This document shows positions 8,868 to 16,921 of a stretch of 64,000 nt of DNA, piece after piece; position 1 is the stretch's first letter, and the number at the start of each line of letters is the position of its first letter. The notes beneath the pieces are model-generated. The model had not been told where the DNA came from, ran no database searches, and saw nothing but the letters and a program-made list of their open reading frames with translations. The stretch comes from Cohnella ginsengisoli. GTDB taxonomy: Bacteria; Bacillota; Bacilli; Paenibacillales; Paenibacillaceae. Where the stretch lies: contig NZ_JAPDHZ010000002.1 of assembly GCF_029525555.1 (NCBI RefSeq), forward strand, positions 2,021,868 through 2,085,867, written 5' to 3'. Position numbers and translations under genes: made by a program.

Positions 8868-10628
8868 TCATCCCTCCTTCATATCCAGCGGGCGAAACCG
8901 GATCTCGATCGACGTGCCTTCGTCCGGCGCGGTCTTCACCGTCAGGGCGCTGTCCGGTCCGTAGTAAAGCGCGAGCCGCTCCCGAACGTTGCCGAGACCG
9001 TATCCGCCTTGCGTCCGCTCTTGCGACTCCATCCCGACGCCGTCGTCCTCGACCGTGAAGATCGCCATGCCGTTCCGCAGCTTGCCCGTCAGGCGCACTT
9101 CGCCTTCCCCGATCTTGGGCTCGAGGCCGTGGTAGATGGCATTCTCCACGAGCGGCTGAAGAAGGAGCTTCAGAATCTCCAAGCTCATCAGTTCCGGCTC
9201 GACCTCCGCCACGTACCGGAATCGTCCTTTGTACCGCAGATTCTGGATCGTCATGTAGTGCTCGATATGCTTCAGCTCCTTGAAGACGGGGATCGTCTCC
9301 TTGCCCTTGTTGAGGCTCAGCTTGAAGCTCTCGGACAGCGCGACGGCCATGCTGGCGATCTCCTTGTTCTTGGCGATAACGGCCATCCAGTAGATCGAAT
9401 CGAGCGTGTTGTACAAAAAATGCGGCTTGATCTGCGCTTGGAGCGAGCGAAGCTCGGCCTCCCGCTCCTTGAGCTTCGAATGGACGAGCCGTTCGCTGAG
9501 CTGAACATTTTCAGAAGAAATTCGCCGGAACGTCTCGCCGATCGCGCCGACCTCGTCCTCGTCGAAGGCCGTCCGCTGCGCCTGCTCCCCGTTTCCTTTC
9601 GACCAGTGGATCATCATCTTCTTCAGCTGCAGCAAGGGCCGGGTGATGCTGCCCGAGACGAACAGCGACAGCAGCAGCGCGATCAGGCCGATAAACGCCG
9701 CGAACCAAGCGGTCGCGAGGCCGATCCGCGTGGAATCCTGCAGCAGCCGGCTCGCCTTGACGACGTGGAGGAACGTCCAGCCGGTCGTGTCGTTGCGGTA
9801 GCCGATTGTCAGGTAGCCCATCCGGTGGAGCGCGCGAAACGCATCCTCCTCCCCGCTCGCATCCGCGAACTTCTGCACGAGCACCGGGTCTTGCGCGTAG
9901 ACGACGCTGACGGGGCTGCCCCCGGGATCGAGCACGAGAAAGCCGCTGTCCTGATTGTCGTTCATCGCCTGGCCGAACATCGACTTCTTCAAATTAATGA
10001 CGAGCAGCCCGATCGTCTCGTAGTCGGACGGATCGCGGAGCACTTTTACGCTGGAAAAAGAGCCGCTGCTTGGAGCTGCCTGGAGAACGTTGTAGGCGAA
10101 AAAGAGCTCCCGGCCCTTCGCCGCAAGCGCATCTCGATACCAAGCGCTGCCCGAGATGCCGAGCCTGCCCTGCGGACTCGCATAGATGCCTGCGTTGGCA
10201 TCGGTGCTGCCGTAGCAGACGGCGTGGAAGCCGCGGTCGAACAGGCAGATCGAATCGATGTGCCGCGTGTCGATCAGGTTCGAGACGACCACGTTTTGCA
10301 GACGGTTCGCGGCGCGCACATCGAGAATTCGCCCGCCGTCCTCGCCGACGGCCCTAAGATCCGCGCGCACCTGGTCGTTGGCCAGGATGAGGCGGTGCAT
10401 GTTCACGACGTTGCGCAGCAGCAGGTCCGCCACCTCGCTGGCCGTCTTGAGGTTGTGCTCGTTGTTGTCCATATGATTGCTTACGATCGTGTTTTTGGAG
10501 ATATTGTAGGAAATATAGCCGAGCAAAATGAGGGGCGGCACGGACAGCATGACCATCGCCAGCAGGATCCGTATCCGGAGCTTGCGGGGCCTCATGCGTC
10601 GCAGCGCAAGCCGCATAGGGGCTAACAT
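8868..10628 (-). CDS. Sensor histidine kinase, YesM/LytS-type HisKA_7TM-less family
   Basis: 586 residues. TM1 is at about 18-40 (ILLAMVMLSVPPLILLGYI), followed by a ~260-residue extracytoplasmic sensor domain, TM2 at about 300-325 (AAFIGLIALLLSLFVSGSIT) and a HAMP domain. The His_kinase block with the phospho-acceptor in QIKPHFLYNTLDSIYWM comes next, and a GHKL ATPase with NAIYHGLEPK, EDDGVGM and GYGLGNVRERL. This is the standard YesM architecture. It is the first gene of the kinase-regulator-SBP operon, which is transcribed away from a repeat-filled divergent gap. Confidence 0.95.
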   Translation of the reverse strand: MLAPMRLALRRMRPRKLRIRILLAMVMLSVPPLILLGYISYNISKNTIVSNHMDNNEHNLKTASEVADLLLRNVVNMHRLILANDQVRADLRAVGEDGGRILDVRAANRLQNVVVSNLIDTRHIDSICLFDRGFHAVCYGSTDANAGIYASPQGRLGISGSAWYRDALAAKGRELFFAYNVLQAAPSSGSFSSVKVLRDPSDYETIGLLVINLKKSMFGQAMNDNQDSGFLVLDPGGSPVSVVYAQDPVLVQKFADASGEEDAFRALHRMGYLTIGYRNDTTGWTFLHVVKASRLLQDSTRIGLATAWFAAFIGLIALLLSLFVSGSITRPLLQLKKMMIHWSKGNGEQAQRTAFDEDEVGAIGETFRRISSENVQLSERLVHSKLKEREAELRSLQAQIKPHFLYNTLDSIYWMAVIAKNKEIASMAVALSESFKLSLNKGKETIPVFKELKHIEHYMTIQNLRYKGRFRYVAEVEPELMSLEILKLLLQPLVENAIYHGLEPKIGEGEVRLTGKLRNGMAIFTVEDDGVGMESQERTQGGYGLGNVRERLALYYGPDSALTVKTAPDEGTSIEIRFRPLDMKEG

Positions 10629-10846
10629 CCAATCGACCGCCTTTTAACGTGTCATCGCCGAATGCCGGACAGGCCGCCGAGTTCTTCCTCAATTGTAAAC
10701 GAATTCATCAAAAATCGGATATCCGTTTTTTTTAGGCCCGAGTGTCCGATTTTTTTTTGGGATTGGCTGGCAGCGGGGCGGGGACGCGCTGGAGGGGGGT
10801 GACATCGGCCGTCGAGGCGATGGCATGAGCCGGGTCGGTCGTACAG

Positions 10847-11074
10847 TTAGCGGTTTTTCCGGGTAACTCGGTCGCGTGGGCCGCGTTGGCGGGGAGTTAG
10901 CCGGTTTTTCCGGCTATCTCGGTCACGGAGGCTGGGTTCGTTGGGCATTTAGCCGGTTTTTCCGGGTAACTCGGTCGCGCGAGCCGCGTTGGCGGGGAGT
11001 TAGCCGGTTTTTCCGGCTATCTCGGTCACGGAGGCTGGGTTCGTTGGGCATTTAGCCGGTTCCGGGTAACTCGA
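10847..11074. repeat. Tandem ~51-bp hairpin repeats (family 1)
   Basis: About four and a half units of 51-52 bp fill the gap between the divergent kinase and AraC genes. Two unit types alternate. Each carries a hairpin with a TTTTT loop: stem AGTTA.CCGG / CCGG.TAACT in one junction type and TAGCCGG / CCGGCTA in the other. The last unit lacks four T of the loop. The layout (GTTA...CGG-TTTTT-CCG...TAAC) matches the longer array at 33.7-35.9 kb although the flanking unit sequence differs. The rest of the 10629-11172 gap shows no gene. Confidence 0.8.
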
Positions 11075-11172
11075 TCTCGTAGACTCGGGATGGCTCCCTC
11101 TCCTTTACATTCTGCTGCGGCCCCCTATAATTTCAGATATGACAGAGCAAAGGTGGAGAAGGAGGTACTGCC

Positions 11173-12158
11173 ATGGACGAACGCCAGCTGGACGAGCTGC
11201 TGCGCGGCTACGACGAAGTCGAGCGCATTCAAAAAAGCACCGGCCGCCACTTCAGCGAGCTGGACGGCTCGGAACTGCGCATGGAGACGGACGGCGTTCC
11301 GCGTATGGTCTCCGCCCCCTTTTTCACAGGTGGCTCGGTGTCGATTTACAAGCATCACCGGTTCGCCGAGATGGTGCCGCACAAGCACGAGTTTCTCGAG
11401 CTGAACTACATGTACGCCGGCAACTGCCGACAGCATGTCGCGGGGCGCCCGCTCAAGCTGCGCGAGGGGGGAGCTGTGCCTGCTCGGCCGCGACGCGACG
11501 CATCGGATCGATGAGCTGGGCGATGAAGACATCCTGATTAACATCCTCATCCAAAAAAGAGGCGCTTACCGCGTTCTACGGCCAGCGCTTGCGCGGCGGC
11601 GGGCTCGTCGAGCGGTTCATCGGGCGCGAGCTGTCGGACAATCGGACGCACGACCGCTTCATCGTGTTCCGGACAGCAGAGCGGGACCGGCTTCGGGCTC
11701 TCGTCCTGAACATGCTGCGCGAGCACTACGGCGGCGGCGAATACGCGCAGGACATGCTGCATCACTACGTGCCGCTGCTATTCCTCGAGCTGATGCGCGT
11801 GCGCGGCGAGGACGTGCAGTACGACCCCGAGCAAGCGGCGGCGGACGGCGAGCTTGCGGGGTCGCTCGCCTATTTGCGAGAGCATTACCGCGACTGCACG
11901 CTCGGCGAGCTCGCGGCGCGGTTCGGATACTCGCCCGATTACCTGGGACGCCTGCTGAAGCGCGATACCGGCTGCACGTTCGGCGAGCTCGCACAGACGT
12001 ATCGCCTGAACCGGGCCGCCGAGCTCCTGCGGACGACCGCGCTCGATACCGCGGCGATCGCGCAGCAATGCGGCTACGAGAGCCACGGCTTCTTTTTCCG
12101 AAAGTTCAAATTGCGGTTCGGGATGACGCCAAGCGCTTATAGGCGGCCTCAGCCGTAA
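11173..12158 (+). CDS. AraC-family transcriptional regulator with cupin N-domain (two frameshifts)
   Basis: The N-terminal cupin sensor has the motif HHRFAEMVPHKHEFLELNYMYAG around residues 55-80. The C-terminal AraC HTH reads CTLGELAARFGYSPDYLGRLLKRDTG ... AIAQQCGYESHGFFFRKFKLRFGMTPSAYRR. Two runs appear one base too long: G6 at 11466-11471 and A6 at 11553-11558. Repair gives REGELCLLGRDATHRIDEL and LIQKEALTAFYGQRLRGGG, a continuous 327-residue regulator. The ATG has an AGGAGG-type site. It faces the GH78-like gene convergently and diverges from the kinase operon, so either could be its target. Confidence 0.87.
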
Positions 12159-12163
12159 AAGAA

Positions 12164-12193
12164 AAGCGCCGATGCCAGGAGGTATCGGCGCTT
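12164..12193. terminator. Convergent terminator hairpin
   Basis: A perfect 10-bp stem AAGCGCCGAT / ATCGGCGCTT directly after the AraC stop. A TTTTC run on the minus-strand side suits termination of the convergent glycosidase gene; on the plus strand the T run is weak. Confidence 0.65.
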
Positions 12194-12230
12194 CTGCACG
12201 TTATCGCACTCCTTTCATCCCATTTGAACG

Positions 12231-12296
12231 GTATCCCCCTCAATCAGGAAGGATCTTCAGTGGCTGCTTGGAGACGCTCCTGACCGAAGGGGATAC
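12231..12296. repeat. 66-bp nested inverted repeat in a convergent gap
   Basis: The outer arms GTATCCCC / GGGGATAC (8 bp) enclose inner arms TCAGGA / TCCTGA (6 bp) and a small CAG-TGG-CTG loop. It lies between the terminator above and the end of the GH78-like gene. No coding function is seen. It could be a second terminator-like structure or a small palindromic element. Confidence 0.6.
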
Positions 12297-12327
12297 TGTT
12301 AAAACGTATAAAAAAAGGTCCCTTTGC

Positions 12328-13905
12328 CTACAGCCCGAACTTGCGGATCAGATAAGTTGGCGTGCAGCTCCACGCGTGGCAGTAGCTGTTGATCAGATGG
12401 CTGCCGTACGGCGAAAAGTTCTTGTCCTGCGGATCATACAACTCCCAGAACGTGTCCGCGCCGTCTTCGAGCATGCCGCCCCAGTACTGCTTGAGCATCG
12501 CGACCGCTTCGTCCCGGCAGCCCGTCAAGAGCAGCGCCTCGACGACATGATGGTACATGTACGGCGTGGTCGGGCCGACGTCCGGCGACTCGGCGAGCAG
12601 CCGCAGCATAAGCGCCTTATTCTCTTGGGGCGGCAGCACTTCCGCCAGCGCCAGCCAAGCCTGCGACGCCCAGGACACCTGCCGGTCCGCGCCGCTGACG
12701 AAGAAGCCGAGCTCCGCGTCCCACAGCCGTACCAGCGTCGCGGCCTCGACCTCGGCGAGCCGGGCCGCCAGTCCTGCCGCCGAACCGCAGCCCAGCCGCT
12801 CGGCCATGGCGATCGCGCGCTTCAGCGTGTAAATCAGCACGCCCTGCGCTGGCGCTTGCTTGTTGAGCGACTGATGCCAGTCGATGAACGCCCACCACGT
12901 CTCTTCGTCCCGCAGCACGCCCGTCTCGTCCAGCCGCTCGAGCCCGAGCTCGACCTGCCTGCGCGCGAGCGGCCACAGCTCGCGCAGCGTCTCTTCGTCT
13001 CCGGTTGCCTCCACGTAATCGTGCAGCGTCGTCGCGAAAAAAAGCGAGTAATCGTACAGATACGTATCGTCCGCGATCAGGGAAGGCTCGATGAACAGGT
13101 TCGCCGTCACCCGCCCCGACTCGTCGGGCACGGCCGCGAACAGGTACAGGCAGCGCTTGACCAGATCGTCCCCGCGGAACGTCTCGTAGTTCACCAATGC
13201 CTGCAGCCTCAGATCGCCCAGCCACAGCCTGCGGTCCCGCTTGGGACCGTCTTCGAATACGTCCTGCATGCAGTCCTGCAGCGTCTTGACGCTCACGCGG
13301 TCGATCTCCCGAAGGACGGGATCGGGATGCGCCAGCTCGGTCACCGCGGACACGTCGCCGGAGGTGACGGTTCGAACCGTCACCTCCTCGAAAGCGACGC
13401 GGTATTTTTGCGATGTATCGAGCACTTCCAGCTTCAGATACCGGAAGCTGTATCTGCGCGGCATCGAGATTCGCGCCGGGAGCACGTCGACGAGCAGGAT
13501 CTCCTCCTGCAGCCAGGAGCTGCTGATCCAACCGTCGTACGAGGAGAACGGCTCCGCCATCTCGACCGGCATCTCGCCGAATGTCAGCTTCAGCTTCAGC
13601 GGCGCGTCCGGCGGACTGCCGACCGGACGGACGTCGAACGAGACGTAGCCGACCCGATGGTCGCCGAAGTCCAGTACGACTTCGTCTCCCTTTTTGAATT
13701 CCCGCTTGTCCAGGCCTTCGGCAGGCGCCGACTCCCTTGCCCGCCAGCCGTGCATGGCTTCGGCGTCCGCGACGACCTCCACGATACGCGCCGCTTTGAC
13801 CGCCTCTTCGAGCAAAACCGGCTTCAGCGCCTCCGCTTTCCGGACGAACGCTTCATTTCGCACGATCTCGACCTGCCCGGCTTGCATTTTGATCGTATCC
13901 GCCAT
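12328..13905 (-). CDS. GH78-like (alpha-L-rhamnosidase family) intracellular glycosidase
   Basis: 525 residues without a signal peptide, so cytoplasmic. An N-terminal beta domain (VVLDFGDHRVGYVSFDV) precedes an (alpha/alpha)6 barrel. The segment DVFEDGPKRDRRLWLGDLRLQA near residue 225 matches the GH78 active-site region with its acidic residues, and WWAFIDWHQSLNKQAPAQG and the late WELY block are also typical. It is shorter than multi-domain rhamnosidases, which often exceed 800 residues. It follows the second kinase-regulator-SBP operon on the same strand after 157 bp, so it may be a target of that sensor. Substrate specificity is inferred from family only. Confidence 0.8.
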   Translation of the reverse strand: MADTIKMQAGQVEIVRNEAFVRKAEALKPVLLEEAVKAARIVEVVADAEAMHGWRARESAPAEGLDKREFKKGDEVVLDFGDHRVGYVSFDVRPVGSPPDAPLKLKLTFGEMPVEMAEPFSSYDGWISSSWLQEEILLVDVLPARISMPRRYSFRYLKLEVLDTSQKYRVAFEEVTVRTVTSGDVSAVTELAHPDPVLREIDRVSVKTLQDCMQDVFEDGPKRDRRLWLGDLRLQALVNYETFRGDDLVKRCLYLFAAVPDESGRVTANLFIEPSLIADDTYLYDYSLFFATTLHDYVEATGDEETLRELWPLARRQVELGLERLDETGVLRDEETWWAFIDWHQSLNKQAPAQGVLIYTLKRAIAMAERLGCGSAAGLAARLAEVEAATLVRLWDAELGFFVSGADRQVSWASQAWLALAEVLPPQENKALMLRLLAESPDVGPTTPYMYHHVVEALLLTGCRDEAVAMLKQYWGGMLEDGADTFWELYDPQDKNFSPYGSHLINSYCHAWSCTPTYLIRKFGL

Positions 13906-14062
13906 GATCTTGCACCTCTCCCTTATCGCATCTGTCTCTTACTCTAGCAGACCCTTTCGACTCGCCCATAGAACCGAATCCCGGATAAAATGATCCGATT
14001 CCGTCGCGCTCGGGCGGCCTGCCGGTCCGGCGACCGATTCGCGCACCTTCGCAGGTCGCCGC

Positions 14063-15435
14063 CTACCGCCCCGACTTACGATCGGCCTCCAGCTGCCGCT
14101 GAAGCTCGCCCAAATAGTCCTTCGGCGAATACCCCGCGCTCGTGACGAGCAGCTGCGCGTTGTCCCAGGCCAGCAGCTGCGCTTTGGTGCTGAAGCGGGC
14201 CTCGAACCACAGCGCCCCTTTTTCACCTCGCCGATCTTGCCCTGGACCATTCTCGTGAGCGGCGGCGCGTCCTCCGGCACGTCCTTCACGTTAAATCCCG
14301 TCACCATGCCGAGCTCCGACATGGCGCGGTCGCCGTACCGTTCGAACACGTATTTCATCCAATCGCCGACCTCCTGCGTATACGAGGCTTTAGAAAAGGA
14401 AGTGGTCAGACCCGCGTTCACCGGATACTCGTCAAGCGTACCCAAGCCGTCCCGAACGAGCGGGATGCTGAAAAAGCCGACGTTGTCCGCCCCGATCTTG
14501 TTTTGCGTAGGATCGTTGAAGGCGCGCAGCTGCCAACTGCCCATGTAGAACATCGCCGCCTTGCCCTGCAGAAACAGGTTGACCGACGAACCCATGTCGA
14601 TCGTATTCACGCGGGAGCCGAAGTATCCCTGGAGCCCCATACGCTGCACGACGTCCGCCGCCTCGACGAAGCCGGGATCGGCGAGGGACAGCCCTCCTTT
14701 GTCCACCTTTTCCATTGCGTCGACGCCGAGCTTGCGGATCGCGTACGCGTTGATCAGACGCGTGATCGGCCACTTCTCCTTGCCGGCCACGGCGAACGGC
14801 TGGATGCCCTCGCGCTTGAACGTTTCCGCCGCCGCCAGCATCTCATCCCAGGTCTGCGGCTCATGCAGGCCGTATTTTGCGAAAAGCGTCTTGTTGTACC
14901 AGAAGCCTTCGATGTTCATCTCCAGCGGCAGCGCGTACAGGCCTTTCCCTTCCGCGTACGCCTTGAGCAGCTCGACGGCGGCTGGATTCAGGCTGTCCGC
15001 CATGCCGAGCTCCGCGAACGTCCGCTCCAGGTCGAGCGCGGCGTTGCTGTCGATGAGATCGAGCAGCGGCTTGCCCGATTGATAGCTGAACAGCACGGGC
15101 AGATCGTTGCTCGCCGCGAGCAGCTGCACGCGCTGGTTCAGGTCGCTCTCCGACACGTTCTCGAACTTGTAGCGCACCGACGGATGCGCCGTTTGATACT
15201 CCCGGGCAAGCTCGCTGATGATCCTGGAGCTGCCTTCGTTTTCTTTGTTGGAGGAAAGGTACAGAATCGTCGTCGCATCGTCGGAAGGGACAAGGGTCGA
15301 GGTCGGAGCGCCGCCGCAGGACGCCAGCAGGAGCGCAGAAAACGCCGGCAGCGCCAGGCGGAGGGCCGCCAGACGAAGGGCCGCCAGGCGAAGGACCGCC
15401 CGCCGAAACAAGCGGCGCCGTCCCGTTTGCCGCAT
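14063..15435 (-). CDS. Extracellular solute-binding lipoprotein, SBP paralogue 2 (frameshifted near the C-terminus)
   Basis: 457 residues after repair, a close paralogue of the SBPs at 5.9 and 25.6 kb (VRYKFENVSESDLNQR, LAASNDLPVLFSYQSGKPL, LYALPLEMNIEGFWYNKTLF, EYPVNAGLTTSFS). The ATG at 15435 has an AGGTGAG ribosome site inside the end of the YesN gene. The signal peptide has an in-frame repeat of LAALR before the lipobox ALLLASCGG (Cys40). A C4 run at 14215-14218 appears one base short: with C5 the frame reads KKGALWFEARFSTKAQLLAWDNAQLLV and ends at the TAG at 14063-14065. No permease lies nearby, as for paralogue 1. Confidence 0.88.
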
Positions 15436-15440
15436 GCCGC

Positions 15441-16919
15441 TCACCTGCCTCTCCCGGTCGACCGGTATTGTCCCGGCGTCATGCCGGTCTGCTTTTTGAA
15501 CACTTCGGCGAAGTGCCGCGCGTGATAGTACCCCACCCGCTCGCTGATCTCCTGCGTCGGCATGCCTTCCTCCAGCAGCGTCTTCGCTTTTTCCATGCGC
15601 AGCTTGGTCAAATATTTGATATAAGACAGCCCCATCTGTTCTTTGAAAAGGAGGCTGAAATACGCCGCGTTCATCTCGACGTGGGCCGCGACCTCCTGCT
15701 GGGTCAGGTCCCTGCCATAGTGGAGCTCCATGTAGGCGAGCGCCTTCTCCACTGCCGAATGCTTCGTGCGCATTCGCACGCCGCGTATCCAATCCGCGAT
15801 CCGCTCGATCTCCGCCCGCAGCCATGCGGCTTGCGCCGATCTCGTCTCGAGCCTGCGCAGCGCGAGCTGCGGCGGCTCGCCGGCGCGATCGAGCTCGGAT
15901 GCGTCGCCTCCCGTTTCTTTGGCGGCGGAGGCGGCATGAAGCAGCAGCTTCAGCAGCTCGAGCTCGGCGATCTCCGGATCGACCTTGCCCTGCTTGAACG
16001 AAGCCAGGTAGTCGTCCAGCTTCAGCATCAGGCCGTCCTTGTCCCCGAGCCGCAGGTCGAAAAGGATACCCTCCTCCAGATCGGACAACTCAGGTGCGGG
16101 AGAGTGCCCGTCGCCCAGATCCTCGTACCGGGTCCAGCCGGTCCCCTCGAGATATTTGCCGTACCGAAGCGCCCGGAGCGCCTCGCGGTAGCTGGCGTCA
16201 GCCTCGCCGGCATCGGCGTGCGTCGTCCCGGAGCCGACGGCCGTCCGATCCCACGCCTGCAGGGCGCCGGTCCAATCGCTGCCGACGGTCCCCAGATGGA
16301 AGACGGCTTGCAGATATTCGGCCCCATACCTGACCGGAATGACGCGGCAGCCGGGGCTTTCGGGCAGCTCGAACGCCGAATCCGCGCTGGCGACGACCGT
16401 GACGCCCCTTACTTCATCGGCTTCCGGTCCGAATTGCGACCGCCATGCCTCCTCGGCGTCGCGTCCGTAGAGGAGCAGATCGAGCGTCGCCTTTTCCAGC
16501 AGCCCCTCCTGCCATCTCCGCTTCAGGCTCGACATCTCGCTCCGCTCGCCGATGCGCGCGACCGCCTTCTCGATGCCTTCCCGGATCTTCAAGATCGTGA
16601 TGGGCTTTTCCAGATAGTCCACGACGCCGAGCTTGATCGCGCGCTTGACGTAGTCGAACTCGTTATAGCCGCTGAACACGATGCACATCGTATCCGGCGC
16701 CTCCTCGCGGATGCGCTCGATCAGTTGAAGCCCGTCCATGCCCGGCATGCGAATGTCGGTCATGACGATATCGGGCCGCAGCGCCCTGAACATCTCCAGC
16801 GCGGACAGCCCGTCCTTGGCCGTCCCCGCCAGCTCGACGCCGTGCTCGCGCCAGTCGATGAGACGCTCCAGCCCCTTGAGCACGATGAATTCGTCGTCGA
16901 ACACGACCGCCTTCAGCAT
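15441..16919 (-). CDS. Response regulator, YesN/AraC family (second copy)
   Basis: 492 residues: receiver domain with FDDE at 7-10, phospho-acceptor Asp55 in DIVMTDIRMPG and YLEKPI; divergent middle; C-terminal AraC HTH (YGRDLTQQEVAAHVEMNAAYFSLLFKEQMG ... GYYHARHFAEVFKKQTGMTPGQYR). It is paralogous to the gene at 7.3-8.9 kb, with conserved ends and a diverged linker. It lies 2 bp after the kinase gene and its stop is within a few bases of the SBP start, repeating the three-gene module. Confidence 0.95.
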   Translation of the reverse strand: MLKAVVFDDEFIVLKGLERLIDWREHGVELAGTAKDGLSALEMFRALRPDIVMTDIRMPGMDGLQLIERIREEAPDTMCIVFSGYNEFDYVKRAIKLGVVDYLEKPITILKIREGIEKAVARIGERSEMSSLKRRWQEGLLEKATLDLLLYGRDAEEAWRSQFGPEADEVRGVTVVASADSAFELPESPGCRVIPVRYGAEYLQAVFHLGTVGSDWTGALQAWDRTAVGSGTTHADAGEADASYREALRALRYGKYLEGTGWTRYEDLGDGHSPAPELSDLEEGILFDLRLGDKDGLMLKLDDYLASFKQGKVDPEIAELELLKLLLHAASAAKETGGDASELDRAGEPPQLALRRLETRSAQAAWLRAEIERIADWIRGVRMRTKHSAVEKALAYMELHYGRDLTQQEVAAHVEMNAAYFSLLFKEQMGLSYIKYLTKLRMEKAKTLLEEGMPTQEISERVGYYHARHFAEVFKKQTGMTPGQYRSTGRGR

Positions 16920-16921
16920 GT

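Noticed and set aside
8217..10625. 802-codon open frame on the plus strand opposite the first kinase/regulator pair
   Set aside because: It is a GC-rich antisense shadow with Arg/Leu/Asp-rich composition; the minus strand encodes clear HK and RR domains.
13906..14062. A third copy of the 68-bp YesN-type promoter upstream of the GH78-like gene
   Set aside because: Only a short TATGG.CG-like match is present; spacing and the -10 block do not fit.
13939..15825. Longer N-terminal extension of SBP paralogue 2
   Set aside because: The extension is an out-of-frame read of the YesN gene; the ATG at 15435 has a ribosome site and starts a proper lipoprotein signal. The C-terminal part beyond 14215 is the frameshifted reading.
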